DNA of 64,000 nucleotides from UBA10649 sp963700745 (lineage in GTDB: Bacteria > Actinomycetota > Actinomycetes > S36-B12). The stretch covers positions 124,001 through 188,000 of the forward strand of contig CAVOYT010000009.1 in the NCBI GenBank assembly GCA_963700745.1, in the 5' to 3' direction. Positions 1-10,342 of the stretch are shown one piece after another. The number at the start of each line of letters is the position of its first letter. Position 1 is the stretch's first letter. The notes below the pieces were generated by a model. That model did not search any database, was not told where the DNA came from, and saw only the letters and a list, made by a program, of their open reading frames with translations. Both the position numbers and the translations under genes were made by a program.

Positions 1-549
1 CGATGCCGCCGTGCGAGGCCTTCGTCTCACTCAACGCCGGTCGTCGTCCCAGCCGGTGATCTGATCAGCCGCTACCCGATCCTCCAGGCCGAGCCATCGC
101 TGGCGGACGGCAGCGCCCTCAACGACGGCGCCGGGACCCTCATCTACGTCCCGATGCTGAACTCGGGCGTGCCGATCGGCGTCATCTCGATCCTGCAGGG
201 CGAGTCGACCGAGTGGCACCCCGCGGACTGGCAGTACGTGGACGGCATCGCGGCGGCCGTGTCGATGTGGCTGAACAACCAGCGCGAGATCCTCGTCGAC
301 CGCTGGCGGCGTTCGGCGCCGTCGCCGCAGCGCGAGGTGCGGATCAGCGAGCGCCAGCGCGAGATCCTCGAACTGGTCGGCCTGGACCGCACCAATGGCG
401 AGATCGCCAAGAGCCTGGGCTACTCCGTCCCGACGATCAAGAAGGACCTGCAGCAGCTGATGCGGCTGCTGGGCACGCACGACCGTCGGTCGACGTCCGG
501 TCGCGCCCGCGAGATCGGCCTGCTGCCCGAGCGCCGCGCCCGCGACTAG
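1..549 (+). CDS. GAF-LuxR transcriptional regulator (5' partial)
   Basis: The frame is open from base 1, so the gene begins before the window. The visible part has the end of a GAF-like sensory domain (a strand ending in GVPIGVISI, like the paralogues downstream) and a LuxR-type helix-turn-helix: SERQREILELV, then NGEIAKSLGYSVPTIKKDL. It ends in RAREIGLLPERRARD. It is the fourth copy of a family found in tandem at 5.1-7.4 kb, where the same GAF plus LuxR order is seen in about 240 residues. The ligand and target are unknown. The first 15 or so codons look unlike the family and may be out of frame. Confidence 0.8.
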   Translation, partial: RCRRARPSSHSTPVVVPAGDLISRYPILQAEPSLADGSALNDGAGTLIYVPMLNSGVPIGVISILQGESTEWHPADWQYVDGIAAAVSMWLNNQREILVDRWRRSAPSPQREVRISERQREILELVGLDRTNGEIAKSLGYSVPTIKKDLQQLMRLLGTHDRRSTSGRAREIGLLPERRARD

Positions 550-568
550 CCCACCCCCACTCCCCTAT

Positions 569-725
569 CCGTTTCTCCCACTTTGCGGGACAACGGGACA
601 CGGGACCTCGCAAATGGGGCGCCCGTGTCCGGTAGTCCCGGGTTTCGAGGTGCGGGAGAAGCGGACACGGCATCGGGGCAAATGGGGCAGCGGTGTCCGG
701 TGGTCCCGCAAAGTGGGAGAAACGG
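569..725. repeat. Long inverted repeat with nested direct repeat
   Basis: Perfect 23-bp arms at 569-591 and 703-725 (left arm begins CCGTTTCTCCCACTTTGCGG) extend with a few mismatches to about 35 bp. Between them, the block starting GCAAATGGGGC occurs twice, at about 612 and 678, each followed by a variant of GTGTCCGGTRGTCCCG. The segment lies between the stop of the upstream regulator and the stop of clpX, so a bidirectional terminator is possible, but there is no T-tract and the arms are too long for an ordinary one. It resembles a miniature palindromic repeat. Confidence 0.8.
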
Positions 726-750
726 AAGGGCGGGGAGCGGCGGGACGGGG

Positions 751-2046
<1,296 letters not shown>

Positions 2047-2204
2047 GCGCGTGCCCCTTTCGCGCTCGTGAGCGCCATCACCATGTCGGACCCGGCCCCC
2101 TGAGGGGCGGGATAGCACGACCGTACCTTGGGCTCACCCGAATTGCAGCCCAGCGGCGCGCCGATACCTGTCCGATCGCGGTCAGGACCGGTCAGGTCAA
2201 GACG

Positions 2205-2555
2205 TCAGCGGGGCGATCCGGCCGCTTCCCACGCCGCCCGCACGTCCGGCGCCACCCGCCCGCGCTCGGTCACGGGCATGCCCACCGACCGGGCCCACGC
2301 GCGGATCGCGGCCGCCTCGGTCGGCCCCGTCGAACGAGACCGCGAGCCGCCAGACGACCGCGGTCGGCGGGTGCCGGCGACGGGGCCGCCCACCTGGCGT
2401 CCGGCGCGCACGTACGGCTTGAGGATGGACTTCAGCTCCGCGTACGAGGCGTCGGTGAGGTCGATCTCGTAGTCGACGCCATCCACGCGGAACGCGCGCG
2501 TCTTGGCCCCCGTCTCGCCGGTGAGGTCGTCGATGATGAGCGTCTTCTTGGCCAT
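2205..2555 (-). CDS. lsr2: Lsr2-type nucleoid-associated protein
   Basis: A 116-residue H-NS-like protein that bridges DNA and silences AT-rich, often acquired, genes. The N-terminal dimerisation part (MAKKTLIIDDLTGE ... VDYEIDLTD) is followed by a basic linker and a C-terminal DNA-binding domain with the AT-hook-like segment after AIRAWARSVGMPVTERGRV. The length is normal. It stands alone upstream of clpX on the same strand. Some actinobacteria carry several Lsr2 copies, so this need not be the main one. Confidence 0.95.
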   Translation of the reverse strand: MAKKTLIIDDLTGETGAKTRAFRVDGVDYEIDLTDASYAELKSILKPYVRAGRQVGGPVAGTRRPRSSGGSRSRSTGPTEAAAIRAWARSVGMPVTERGRVAPDVRAAWEAAGSPR

Positions 2556-2672
2556 GGGGCGATCATGCCAGCCCGGGCCCGGGGCACGGGGTGTTCTCGA
2601 CGGGGCATCAGGCTCGCGTCGCGCCTACCGTGGTCTCAGCCTCGCGACGCGCGGGGCCATGGGGAGGACATC

Positions 2673-3116
2673 ATGAAGACCACGGTCGTTGTCGCCACGT
2701 TGGCGCTTGTCGCAGCCGGGGGGCTGGCCGGGTGCTCGAGCAGCTCGAGTTCACCCGAGGCGTCGGCAGCGCCCACTCCCGAAGGGTCGATGGTCGGCGG
2801 GATGGCCACGTGCGACGAGGCCACGTTCACAACCGACGTCGAGGCACTGCTCAAGGAGCAGGGCGGCGTCGACAACCTCTACTCGATCGACGGCTTCCAG
2901 TGCGTGGACGGCTGGGCGGTGGTGTTCCCCACCATCGGCGGAAGCGAGGACACGGCCTACACCTATACGCAGGTCTTCCAGGCCGAGGGCCAGTTCTGGA
3001 TCCCGAAGGATCGTGGCGACGTGTGCGGCACGCAGGACCCGAACGACGCGACCGCCTACCCGGTCGACTCCCAGGTGCCCGAGGCGATCTACCAGGACGC
3101 CTGCAACACGAACTGA
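2673..3116 (+). CDS. Small secreted lipoprotein, function unknown
   Basis: 147 residues. A type II signal peptide with lipobox LAGC at about residues 17-20 is followed by a Ser-rich linker. The mature domain has Cys at TCDEAT, FQCVDGW, DVCGTQ and DACNTN, suggesting two disulfides. A GGGGAGG-like RBS precedes ATG 2673. The domain resembles small actinobacterial secreted proteins of unknown function. I do not recognise a specific family. Confidence 0.75.
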   Translation: MKTTVVVATLALVAAGGLAGCSSSSSSPEASAAPTPEGSMVGGMATCDEATFTTDVEALLKEQGGVDNLYSIDGFQCVDGWAVVFPTIGGSEDTAYTYTQVFQAEGQFWIPKDRGDVCGTQDPNDATAYPVDSQVPEAIYQDACNTN

Positions 3117-3142
3117 GCCGACGAGCCGACGGGCCCGACTGA

Positions 3143-4113
3143 TCACACCGGGCACGGGTTGTTCAGGTACATCGTGTGCATGCCGTCGACGTCACCGGCG
3201 TTGAACTCGGTCGCTCCGGCCATCGGATTCATGATCGCCGTGACGTCGTCGACGTGGCCCATCCCCAGGGCGTGCATGGTCTCGTGCACGACCAGCCAGC
3301 CGCGGCCGATCGCGTAGGACCCGTCCGGCTGGACGACGACGCCGTAGCCGGGCCACTGGTCGGTGGGCCACCAGTGGGTGGTGGAGAACGTCACGAATCC
3401 CTGTCGGCCCTGGCGTCCGCCGATGCCGGCCGCGTCGCCGGACTCGGCGGCGAGGTCGCCCCAGTCGAGGGTCAGCCGGGCGGCCGCCGGGTCGGTGGTC
3501 TCGGCGAAGACCAGGCCGGTCTGCTCGGCCAGCCGGGCGAGCGCGCCCTCGATCTCGGCCCGCATGCCCGCGGCTCCGGCCGGCTCCGCCGACCGGTCGT
3601 AGTACCAGAGCACGGTCGAGCACGGCACGTACGTGGCTCCCCCGCCGAAGAACGTCCAGCCGGCCGGCTGGGCCCACCCCGCGGGCGGCGACCACGGCCG
3701 CGGCGCCTCGCGAACCACGACCGAGGTGCGGGCGATGACGCGCGCGCCGGACCGCACGACGATCGGGTAGGTGCCCGACGTGGCGGTACTCGTGGGCGAG
3801 GGTGACGACGCAGGAGGCCGGACGCCGCACCGCGCGCACGGCCGAGCAGGTCGACGTCTTGCGGGAGGACGCGCCGTCGCCCCACGTGACCGACGACGGC
3901 GGCCTTGCGGGACGCGCCCTGGGCCGTGATCGTCTGGGTGGTGTCCTGGTCGAGCCGGGGCGAGGCCAGCCCCGAGAGCGCCGCGACCGGGATCGGCGGC
4001 CGCTTGGCTGGCGCGGCCAGCGAGACGGCGGCAGCGGAGGGCGCCGCCGCCACCGGCCCGGCCCCGAGCACGAGGACGGCGCTGGCGACCGCAGTCGCCA
4101 GCGCCGTCCTCAT
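3143..4113 (-). CDS. Secreted matrixin-like zinc metalloprotease (frameshifted)
   Basis: A signal peptide (MRTALATAVASAVLVLGAG) is followed by a strand-rich linker domain and a C-terminal metalloprotease domain with HETMHALGMGHVDD, an HExxHxxGxxH zinc motif, then the Met-turn NPMAG. Conserved context FVTFSTTHWW and GYGVVVQPDG fits matrixin-type proteases secreted by actinobacteria. The frame changes about twice, near 3880 and 3790, inside the linker. ATG 4113 has GAGG at good spacing. GTG 4134 in the same frame is the alternative. The substrate is unknown. Confidence 0.75.
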
Positions 4114-4173
4114 CAGGGTCCTCACCGCGACCACGGTAGGTCGCGTCCGCGGACGGGTGCGCGCCGAGCGTGG

Positions 4174-4592
4174 CTACGGAACGGTCACCGTGCAGGTCTG
4201 CCCGCCGTACGTGGCGGTGAAGACGAGCGGTCCCGGCGGCGGACGACAGTCGCGTGCGCCACTTCACCTCGGCGGTGTGCCGGGTGTCGTCGGAGGACGA
4301 GTCGTCGTTCGCGCGCGTCGTCTTCGTCGACGACGCGACCGGGGATCCGCCCTGGGTGAGGGTGAAGTCCCAGGCCTGCCCGATGGTGTTGTTCTTGACC
4401 CAGAAGTCGGCGCGGACGCCGCCCTTGCGGTCCTTCACCTTGACGGCGTAGGTGGACGGTGCCGCCGGAGCAGGCACCGCGCATCTTGACGTCGTCGTTC
4501 TTGGCGGACGCCGCCGGGGCGACGGCCACCAGGCCGGTCACGGCGACGGCGGACGCGGCGGCGGTGGCGATGAGTGCAGTGGTGGGACGCAT
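4174..4592 (-). CDS. Small secreted beta-rich protein, unknown (frameshifted)
   Basis: A signal peptide (MRPTTALIATAAASAVAVTG ... ASAKND) leads into a mature part of about 100 residues with CSGG, then YAVKVKDRKGGVRADFWV, and ends TYGGQTCTVTVP and a TAG stop at 4174-4176. Two Cys could form one disulfide. Two frame changes are needed, near 4475 and 4225. AAGGAG lies 7 nt before ATG 4592, which decides the start. It lies 60 bp upstream of, and on the same strand as, the metalloprotease. No recognised function. Confidence 0.6.
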
Positions 4593-5074
4593 GCTGACTC
4601 CTTGGTGTCGGGATGGTCGAGGGGCGACCGAGTAGTTCAACGTGCAACCACCTTGGTGGCGATCGGGCAAAGTCCACTACCTCGGTTGGTTAGGGAAGGG
4701 TAAGGAGCTCAGTCCGGTCAGCCACCGCGTCGACTTGCGCACGGCGCCCCGTTGGCTCTCATGACCGGCAGCGCCTCCCGTCGCAACGCTTGTGGCACGT
4801 CGCGGATGGCGGGCTGGCCCACCAACCGAATGGGGGTGCTGCAGCCGTCCCCCGTGCGGCTTCAGCACCCCCACCGGACCACCAACGGCGTCACGCGATG
4901 TCGATACAGGGTCATTCACTCAGGTGTTCTCCCGGACGTCCACGCGTCACCGACCATGCCCCGGTCATACCCGCCTCGGCGGACCCCATTCGCAAGAACG
5001 GGCCGACATGCAGACACCGGCTAACGTTTGGCCGATGGGCGCAAGGCCCGCCGTGGCCTCGGGGGAGGTGGGAC
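4593..5074. other. Intergenic region with a hairpin, no gene seen
   Basis: 482 bp between two divergently read genes. It should hold promoters for both. I see a short inverted repeat CCACC-TT-GGTGG at 4648-4659, and an 11-bp perfect inverted repeat at 4831-4841 and 4863-4873 (TGGGGGTGCTG / CAGCACCCCCA) with a 21-nt loop. No ORF here looks like a protein. Confidence 0.5.
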
Positions 5075-5911
5075 GTGGTGCCGGCCGTTGCTCTGCCCGG
5101 GCAGTCGTCGTGGCTGCAGTTCCTCTCCACCCTGCCGGACCCCGGCAGCACCTGCGCCGCCCTCATCCACGGACCCCTGCGCCACTACGGCGCGCGCGCC
5201 GGCGGGATCTGGGCGCTCACCGACGACTCCCTCGAGCGCGTCACCACCTACGGCCACACCGCTGCCGAGACCTCGCGCATCCGGCCGCATCCCGCTGCGC
5301 CTGGACTTCGCCATCACCCGCGCGGTGAAGTCTGACTCGCTTCCAGTCACGCCGAGACTGAGCGCAACGAGACCGACTACCGCGCCGCCGAGCTCGACGT
5401 CACGCAATGGCAGGCGATCGCCACCCGGCTCGATGCCGCGACCATCGGCAACGTGCCGATCCGCTATGACGGGCGGGTCGTGGGCGCCTACGGGTTCATC
5501 TGCAGCCAGCCGGTCACGTGGACAACGGGCCGACGAGGAGGCCCTGCTGGGCCTCGGGTCCGCACTCGGGCTCTGGCTGACGCATCCGCTGCGCGAGGCG
5601 GTGCCGCCGTCCGTCGTCTACTCCGACGAGCAGCCGCTGGCACTGACCGGCCGGCAGGAGCAGATCCTGCTGCTGGTCGAGGAAGGGGTGCCCACGGCAC
5701 AGATCGCCCACCTGCTGCGCTACTCCGTCTCCACCGTCAAGTCGGACCTCGGCCAGGCGATGCGCGTCCTCCGCACGACCGACCGCTCGGTGGCCGCGTC
5801 GCGCGCCCGCAGGCTGGGGCTCCTCGACGACGTGCCGGCCCGGCGGACCGGACGCAGGCCGTGCGAGTCGATGCGGATGCCGTCCGAGTCGATGCGGACG
5901 CCGTCCGATGA
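5075..5911 (+). CDS. GAF-LuxR transcriptional regulator, first of three in tandem (frameshifted)
   Basis: The N-terminal GAF-like half (LQFLSTLPDPGSTCAALIHG, later IRYDGRVVGAYGFICSQ) is followed by a LuxR helix-turn-helix: TGRQEQILLLVEEGVPTAQI, then LLRYSVSTVKSDLGQAM, with RARRLGLLDD at the end. At least three frame changes occur, near 5290, 5340 and 5520. GGGGGAGG precedes GTG 5075/5078. The corrected end at TGA 5911 overlaps the ATG of the next paralogue, implying translational coupling. The family has a single GAF-like sensor and no receiver domain, so direct ligand sensing is likely but unproven. Confidence 0.65.
5864..5905 (+). repeat. 21-bp tandem duplication at 3' end of regulator gene
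   Basis: Two adjacent 21-bp units, CGAGTCGATGCGGAYGCCGTC, differ at one base. They encode a short repeated tail just before the ATGA junction with the next regulator. The period is a multiple of three, so copy number could change without shifting the frame. Confidence 0.8.
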
Positions 5912-6643
5912 GCGGCGACCGGGCCGGGCTGGCGGACATCCTGCAGCTGCTGGGAACCCGCCCCGATGCATCGGAGGTCATCACCGCGATGGTCACCGGA
6001 CCCATGGCCGAGTTCGGCGCCCACGCCGGCATCATCACCGCCACGGTCGGCACCGACCAGGTGATCGTCGGCGACTACGGCTACCCACCCGAGATGGTCG
6101 AGTCGTACCGGGTCATGCCCAACACCGGCGACTACCCGATGACGCGAGCCTTCCAGGAGCAGACCGTCCTGATCTCCGGAGGCGCCACTGGAGGTGCTGC
6201 CGGACTACTCCGGGCTGGAGCGTGACGACGACCTGTGGGATCGGGTGATGGCCGCCGAGGGGTACGGCGCGCTGGTGGCCGCGCCGATCGTGCTGCAGGG
6301 CAGGTCGATCGGGGCCTACGGCTTCAGCTGCACCGAGGCGCGCCAGTGGACCACCCAGGAGATCGCCATGCTCGAGGCGTACGGCGCCGTCCTCGGGCTG
6401 TGGCTCAGCCACCCGGGGTCCGCGCCCGAGGCGGTGCCCACGGACGTCGAGGTGTCACTGACCGCCCGGCAGCTCGAGATCCTGCGCCTCGTCCAGTCCG
6501 GGCGCTCGAACGCCGCGATCGCCGCCGCCCTGTCCGTCTCCGACTCGACCGTCAAGGCGGAGCTGCGCCGCGTGTGCGCAGCACTGAACACCGCCAGCCG
6601 GCACGCCGCCGTCGAGCGAGCCGTCGCACTCGGACTGCTGTGA
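5908..6643 (+). CDS. GAF-LuxR transcriptional regulator, second in tandem (frameshifted)
   Basis: About 245 residues after one frame correction near 6190, where one extra base separates TVLISGGA from LEVLPDYSGLERDDDLWD. The GAF-like N-terminal part contains GIITATVGTDQVIVGDYGYP and VLQGRSIGAYGFSC. The C-terminal LuxR domain has TARQLEILRLVQSGRSNAAI and LSVSDSTVKAELRRV, and ends AVERAVALGLL. ATG 5908 overlaps the previous stop. It is clearly a paralogue of its neighbours. Confidence 0.8.
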
Positions 6644-6664
6644 GCGTCAGCCACGCTGCCCGCG

Positions 6665-7385
6665 ATGGCGCCGTTCCTACGGCTCCTGGGCGCCCTTGCC
6701 CCTCCCTCAGCCGTCGTGCCCGCCCTCGCGCACGGACCGCTGGCGGCCTTCGGGACGATCGCGGCCGGCATCGTGCGCCTCGACGGCGACGAGCTGGTCA
6801 CCCTGGCCAGCTACGGCTACCCCGTCGACGACCTTCCGCGCTACCACGCGATCCCGATGAGCGCCCCGGTGCCCTACACGCGCACCGTGCGTGAGGCGCG
6901 CATCGTGGCCACCCCCGCGTCGACGCTCCTCGCCGAGTACCCGCTGCTCGAGATGGATGACGAGATGTGGGGAGCCGCTGCTGGCCCGGGTGCCGCGTGG
7001 CGTCCTGATGGACGTGCCCATCACGGTCGAGGACAGCACCGTCGGCGTCTACGGGTTCCTGGCGGCGGATCCTGAGGCGGCGTCGCCCGACGTCGAGGCT
7101 GACCTGCTCGGACTGGCGGTGGCCCTGGGGCTGTGGATGACGCACCCACGCCGTCCCACCCCGCCCGAACGCCCGCGGACCGCAGGACCGGGGCTCGCAC
7201 TCACCCCGCGCCAGTCGAGAATCCTGCGCGGCGTCGAGCGCGGGCTGGGCAACGCCTCGATCGCGCTGGAGCTCTCGTGCTCCCCCGACACGGTCAAGGC
7301 CGACCTGCACCGCGCCATGCGGGTCCTCGGCGTCTCCAGCCGGCACGACGCGGTCGAGCGGGCCACCCGGCTCGGGCTGTTGTAG
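6665..7385 (+). CDS. GAF-LuxR transcriptional regulator, third in tandem (frameshifted)
   Basis: Starts 21 bp after the previous stop, without overlap. The GAF-like half contains GTIAAGIVRLDGDELVTLAS and YHAIPMSAPVPYTRTV. One extra G near 6975 (after DDEMW) breaks the frame. The rest is EPLLARVPRGVLMDVPIT, STVGVYGFLA, then the LuxR helix-turn-helix TPRQSRILRGVERGLGNASI and CSPDTVKADLHRAM, ending AVERATRLGLL. The three tandem copies differ most in the sensor half, as if they read different signals. Confidence 0.8.
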
Positions 7386-7394
7386 GGCGCTGCG

Positions 7395-8197
7395 TCAGCT
7401 CGCCCGGGCCTGCGCCAGCAGCCAGTCCACGCCCCGCACCACGATCGCCGGCTGGTCGCGCTGCACCACGTGCCCGGACTTCTTGGCGATCCAGTGCTGG
7501 GAGTTCGTCGACAGCGTCGCCGATCGGGCCTGCTCGCGGTTCCACTTGCGGTCCGCCCACGTGGTGCCGTTGCCGGGCGGCCGGCGGTGATCACCATGAG
7601 GGGCGTGTCGCCGAGGTCCGGGCCACCCTGCGTCGCCCGCTCGCTGGCATTCATGTTGATGAGCGTGCCGCCCTCGTGCCAGGGGCCGCGGTAGGAGGCC
7701 AGGAACGTGCGCTGGATCCCGGGGTAGACGGCGTCGAGCAGCATCACGCCCGCGACGTCCTGCGGAGCCTGCGCCGCGAACGCGCGCACGACCAGGCCGG
7801 CGTAGGAGTGGCCGACCAGGATGAACGGGCCGGTCTCCCCCGCCGCGGCCAGCAGGGCGCGCAGCTCCTGGGCATGCTCGCCGGCGTCGGTGGTCTTCGA
7901 CCCTCGCCTGGCCGGGCTGCTGCCCAGGCCCGGACGGTCGTAGACGCAGACCCGGGTGCGCTTCTGGATCCTCGGCACGACGATGCTCCACATGGTGTGG
8001 CTGCTGCCCAGCCCGGCGGCGAGCACCACGGTCGGGCTGCCGGTGCCCGCGCAGGAGATCCACTGGCGCTGCCCGTCGGCCGTCTTGACGCCTTGAACGG
8101 TGGCGTCGTCAGCGCGGGCCGGCGCTGCCACGGCGAGCGCGAGGGCGGCGACCACGACGACGCCGATCGTCCGGCGGACGGTGCTCGCTGCGCGCAT
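7395..8197 (-). CDS. Secreted alpha/beta hydrolase (frameshifted)
   Basis: About 267 residues. A signal peptide (MRAASTVRRTIGVVVVAALA ... APARADD) is followed by an alpha/beta hydrolase fold: oxyanion region VVLAAGLGSSHTMWS, YDRPGLGSS, nucleophile elbow GHSYAG, an acid candidate in MLLDAVYP, and the catalytic His in KKSGHVVQRDQP. One base is missing near 7577, shifting the frame after ITAGRP. The gene is convergent with the regulator cluster, with stops 10 bp apart. The substrate is unknown. The fold includes esterases and lipases. Confidence 0.75.
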
Positions 8198-8272
8198 CCG
8201 TCCACGGTACGCCGTCGCGGGGCCTCGTCCGCCCTACGATCGGCAGGACACCCCGACGGTCAGGAGCCGAGC

Positions 8273-8485
8273 ATGGCGATCACCAAGGACGAGGTCCACC
8301 AGCGGCTCACCGACGAGGTGCACCTGCCGCTCGACCCGTGGGAGATCACCCCGCTGTGCTCGGACCCGGAGCGAGTCCGGGCCGTCGGCGCCGTCTACTG
8401 GGAGGGACGGATGGTCGGCGGGGACGGCGCCGTTCTCGATCTGATCCGCTACGCCTTGTCCGGGTCGTTGATCCTCGGGGCGTAG
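8273..8485 (+). CDS. Small soluble protein, unknown
   Basis: 70 residues starting MAITKDEVHQRLTDEVHLPL, with AGGAG before ATG 8273. It is charged at the N-terminus and has a hydrophobic end (LIRYALSGSLILGA). Its 3' end overlaps the 3' end of the aquaporin gene by 37 bp on the opposite strand. A good RBS and a non-repetitive sequence favour a real gene. I do not recognise the family. Confidence 0.5.
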   Translation: MAITKDEVHQRLTDEVHLPLDPWEITPLCSDPERVRAVGAVYWEGRMVGGDGAVLDLIRYALSGSLILGA

Positions 8486-9222
8486 ATCCCCTGCGCCGCA
8501 AGCGAGCCGACGCGGCCGCCACCGGACCCCCGCAGCGCGTACGCCGCCCCGACGGCGAGCGTCGCCCCGATCAGCGGGCCGGCGACGTACACCCAGATCG
8601 ACGAGTAGTCGTTGGCGACGATCGCCGGGCCGAGGCTGCGGAAGGTGTTCATCGACGCGCCCGAGAGCGGGCTGGCCCACAGGCCGGCCAGGGCGATGTA
8701 GCCGCCGACGCCGATCGCGCCGATGATGCCGATGTTCTGCGCCCCGGACGCGGTGCCGAGGATCACGCTGAGCAGGCCGAAGGTGAGGATCAGCTCCAAC
8801 CAGAACGCGGCCATCGGAGTGCTGGAGTCCGCCGGGAAGGTGCCGCCGTAGGAGCCGGACACGCCGATGATCGCCTGCGCCACGAGGACCGCCAGCGTCG
8901 CGCCGATCAGCTGCGCGACGAGGTAGCCGGGGACGCGCCGCCACGGGAAGTCACCGCGCAGGCTGAACGCCAGCGTCACGCCGGGGTTGAAGTGCGCGCC
9001 GGACACCTTGCCCATGTACATGATCATCGCCATCACCATGACGCCCGGCGCGACCACCGCGGCGACCCGTCCCACGGACTGGTCGAACGCCTGGTTCATC
9101 ATCGGGGCGCCGGCGGCCACGATCACCAGGAAGAACGTGCCGACCGCCTCGGACATCCAGCGGTGGCCCTCGTACTTCATGTTGTCGAAGTCGGTCAGGC
9201 TTGCCATGTCCTTCGCATCCAT
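8449..9222 (-). CDS. Aquaporin/MIP family channel with altered NPA motifs
   Basis: About 257 residues with six hydrophobic segments and the internal repeat of the MIP family. The first half-helix motif reads AHFNPGVTLAF (NPG instead of NPA). The second reads SGASMNTFRSLGPA (MNT where NPA is expected). Signature context GTFFLVIVAAGAP and the paired layout leave little doubt about the family. ATG 9222 is the start used. An in-frame TTG at 9240 and ATG 9207 are possible. Water versus small-solute selectivity cannot be told from this. Confidence 0.85.
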   Translation of the reverse strand: MDAKDMASLTDFDNMKYEGHRWMSEAVGTFFLVIVAAGAPMMNQAFDQSVGRVAAVVAPGVMVMAMIMYMGKVSGAHFNPGVTLAFSLRGDFPWRRVPGYLVAQLIGATLAVLVAQAIIGVSGSYGGTFPADSSTPMAAFWLELILTFGLLSVILGTASGAQNIGIIGAIGVGGYIALAGLWASPLSGASMNTFRSLGPAIVANDYSSIWVYVAGPLIGATLAVGAAYALRGSGGGRVGSLAAQGIYAPRINDPDKA

Positions 9223-9305
9223 GGCTCCGGAACCTACCAACGCCGGGGCATCGTTGACGGGTCGTCGTTAGGGTGAAGTCGACACGACACGAAGCGGAGG
9301 TCGCC

Positions 9306-9714
9306 GTGCAGATCAAGACCAAGACGCCCCTGTGGGACGAGAAGCCGGACGCCCACGACTACCCGGCCGCGGCCAACTACCTGAGCCTGCACCTGACGTC
9401 GGGCCACGTGGACGCCGTCGTCAAGGCGCTGAAGAAGGCGCCGATCACGACCTACCAGGCCAAGGACCTGCTTCGGGCTTCGGGACTGGACGTGCTGCCG
9501 CTCTCCGACGCGCACGTGGCCGAAGACCTCGCCAAGGTCATCAAGGGCACCAAGCTCTCGCCGGTCTTGCTGCGTCCGCGGTGACCTGCACCGGGACGTG
9601 CCGCTGACCATCGCCGACGGGTACCACCGGGTGTGCGCGAGCTACCACCTCGCCGACGACACCGACATCCCGTGCCGCATCGTCGACCTTCCTGACGCCA
9701 AGCACCACGGATAG
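9306..9714 (+). CDS. ParB/sulfiredoxin-fold-like small protein (frameshifted)
   Basis: About 135 residues. The N-terminal part starts VQIKTKTPLWDEKPDAHDYP. The C-terminal part, after a frame change near 9575, reads PLTIADGYHRVCASYH and CRIVDLPDAKHHG. The DGYHR box is typical of the ParB-like nuclease fold. CGGAGG sits just before GTG 9306. Short proteins of this type are widespread in actinobacteria without assigned function. It ends 13 bp from the clpP2 stop, convergent. Confidence 0.6.
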
Positions 9715-9726
9715 GCGCGACTCCGG

Positions 9727-10342
9727 CTACGCCTTGCGGCTGGAGATCACCGCGTCGATGATCCCGTACTCCTTGGCGTCGGCCGCGGTGAGGATCTTGT
9801 CGCGCTCGATGTCCTTGGCCACCTGCTCCGGATCGCGACCGGTGTGCAGGGCGATGATGCCCTCCATCTCGGTGCGCATCCGGATGATCTCGTTGGCCTG
9901 GATCTCGATGTCCGAGCCCTGGCCGCCGCCCTCGGTGTAGGGCTGGTGGATGAGGATCCGCGCGTGCGGCAGGGCGAAGCGCTTGCCCGGCGTGCCGGCG
10001 GCCAGCAGGACCGCGGCCGCGCTGGCGGCCTGGCCCAGGCAGACCGTCTGCACCTGCGGCTTGACGAACTGGATCGTGTCGTAGATCGCCGTCATCGCCG
10101 TGTACGAGCCGCCGGGCGAGTTGATGTAGATCTGGATGTCGCGATCGGGGTCCATCGACTCCAGGCACAGCAGCTGGGCCATGACGTCGTCGGCGCTGGC
10201 ATCGTCGATCTGCACGCCGAGGAAGATGATGCGCTCCTCGAAGAGCTTCGTGTACGGGTTGTGGATGCGCTCGCCGTTGGCGCTGCGCTCACGGAACTCC
10301 GGCAGGATGTAGCGGCCCGGTCGGGGTCATGAGGTCGTTCAC
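9727..10342 (-). CDS. clpP2: ATP-dependent Clp protease proteolytic subunit ClpP2 (frameshifted)
   Basis: Serine peptidase that forms a mixed ClpP1P2 barrel with its neighbour. The triad is visible: Ser in GQAASAAAVLL, His in ILIHQPYTEGG, Asp in DIERDKILTA. A frame change near 10320 lies in the N-terminal loop (MTPTG / RYILPEFRERS). GTG 10342 overlaps the clpP1 stop (GTGA), so the two are translationally coupled. Confidence 0.93.

Noticed and set aside
3143..4477. A single long minus-strand frame joining the small secreted protein and the metalloprotease
   Set aside because: The joining part is Arg/Gly-rich nonsense. Each gene has its own signal peptide in another frame.
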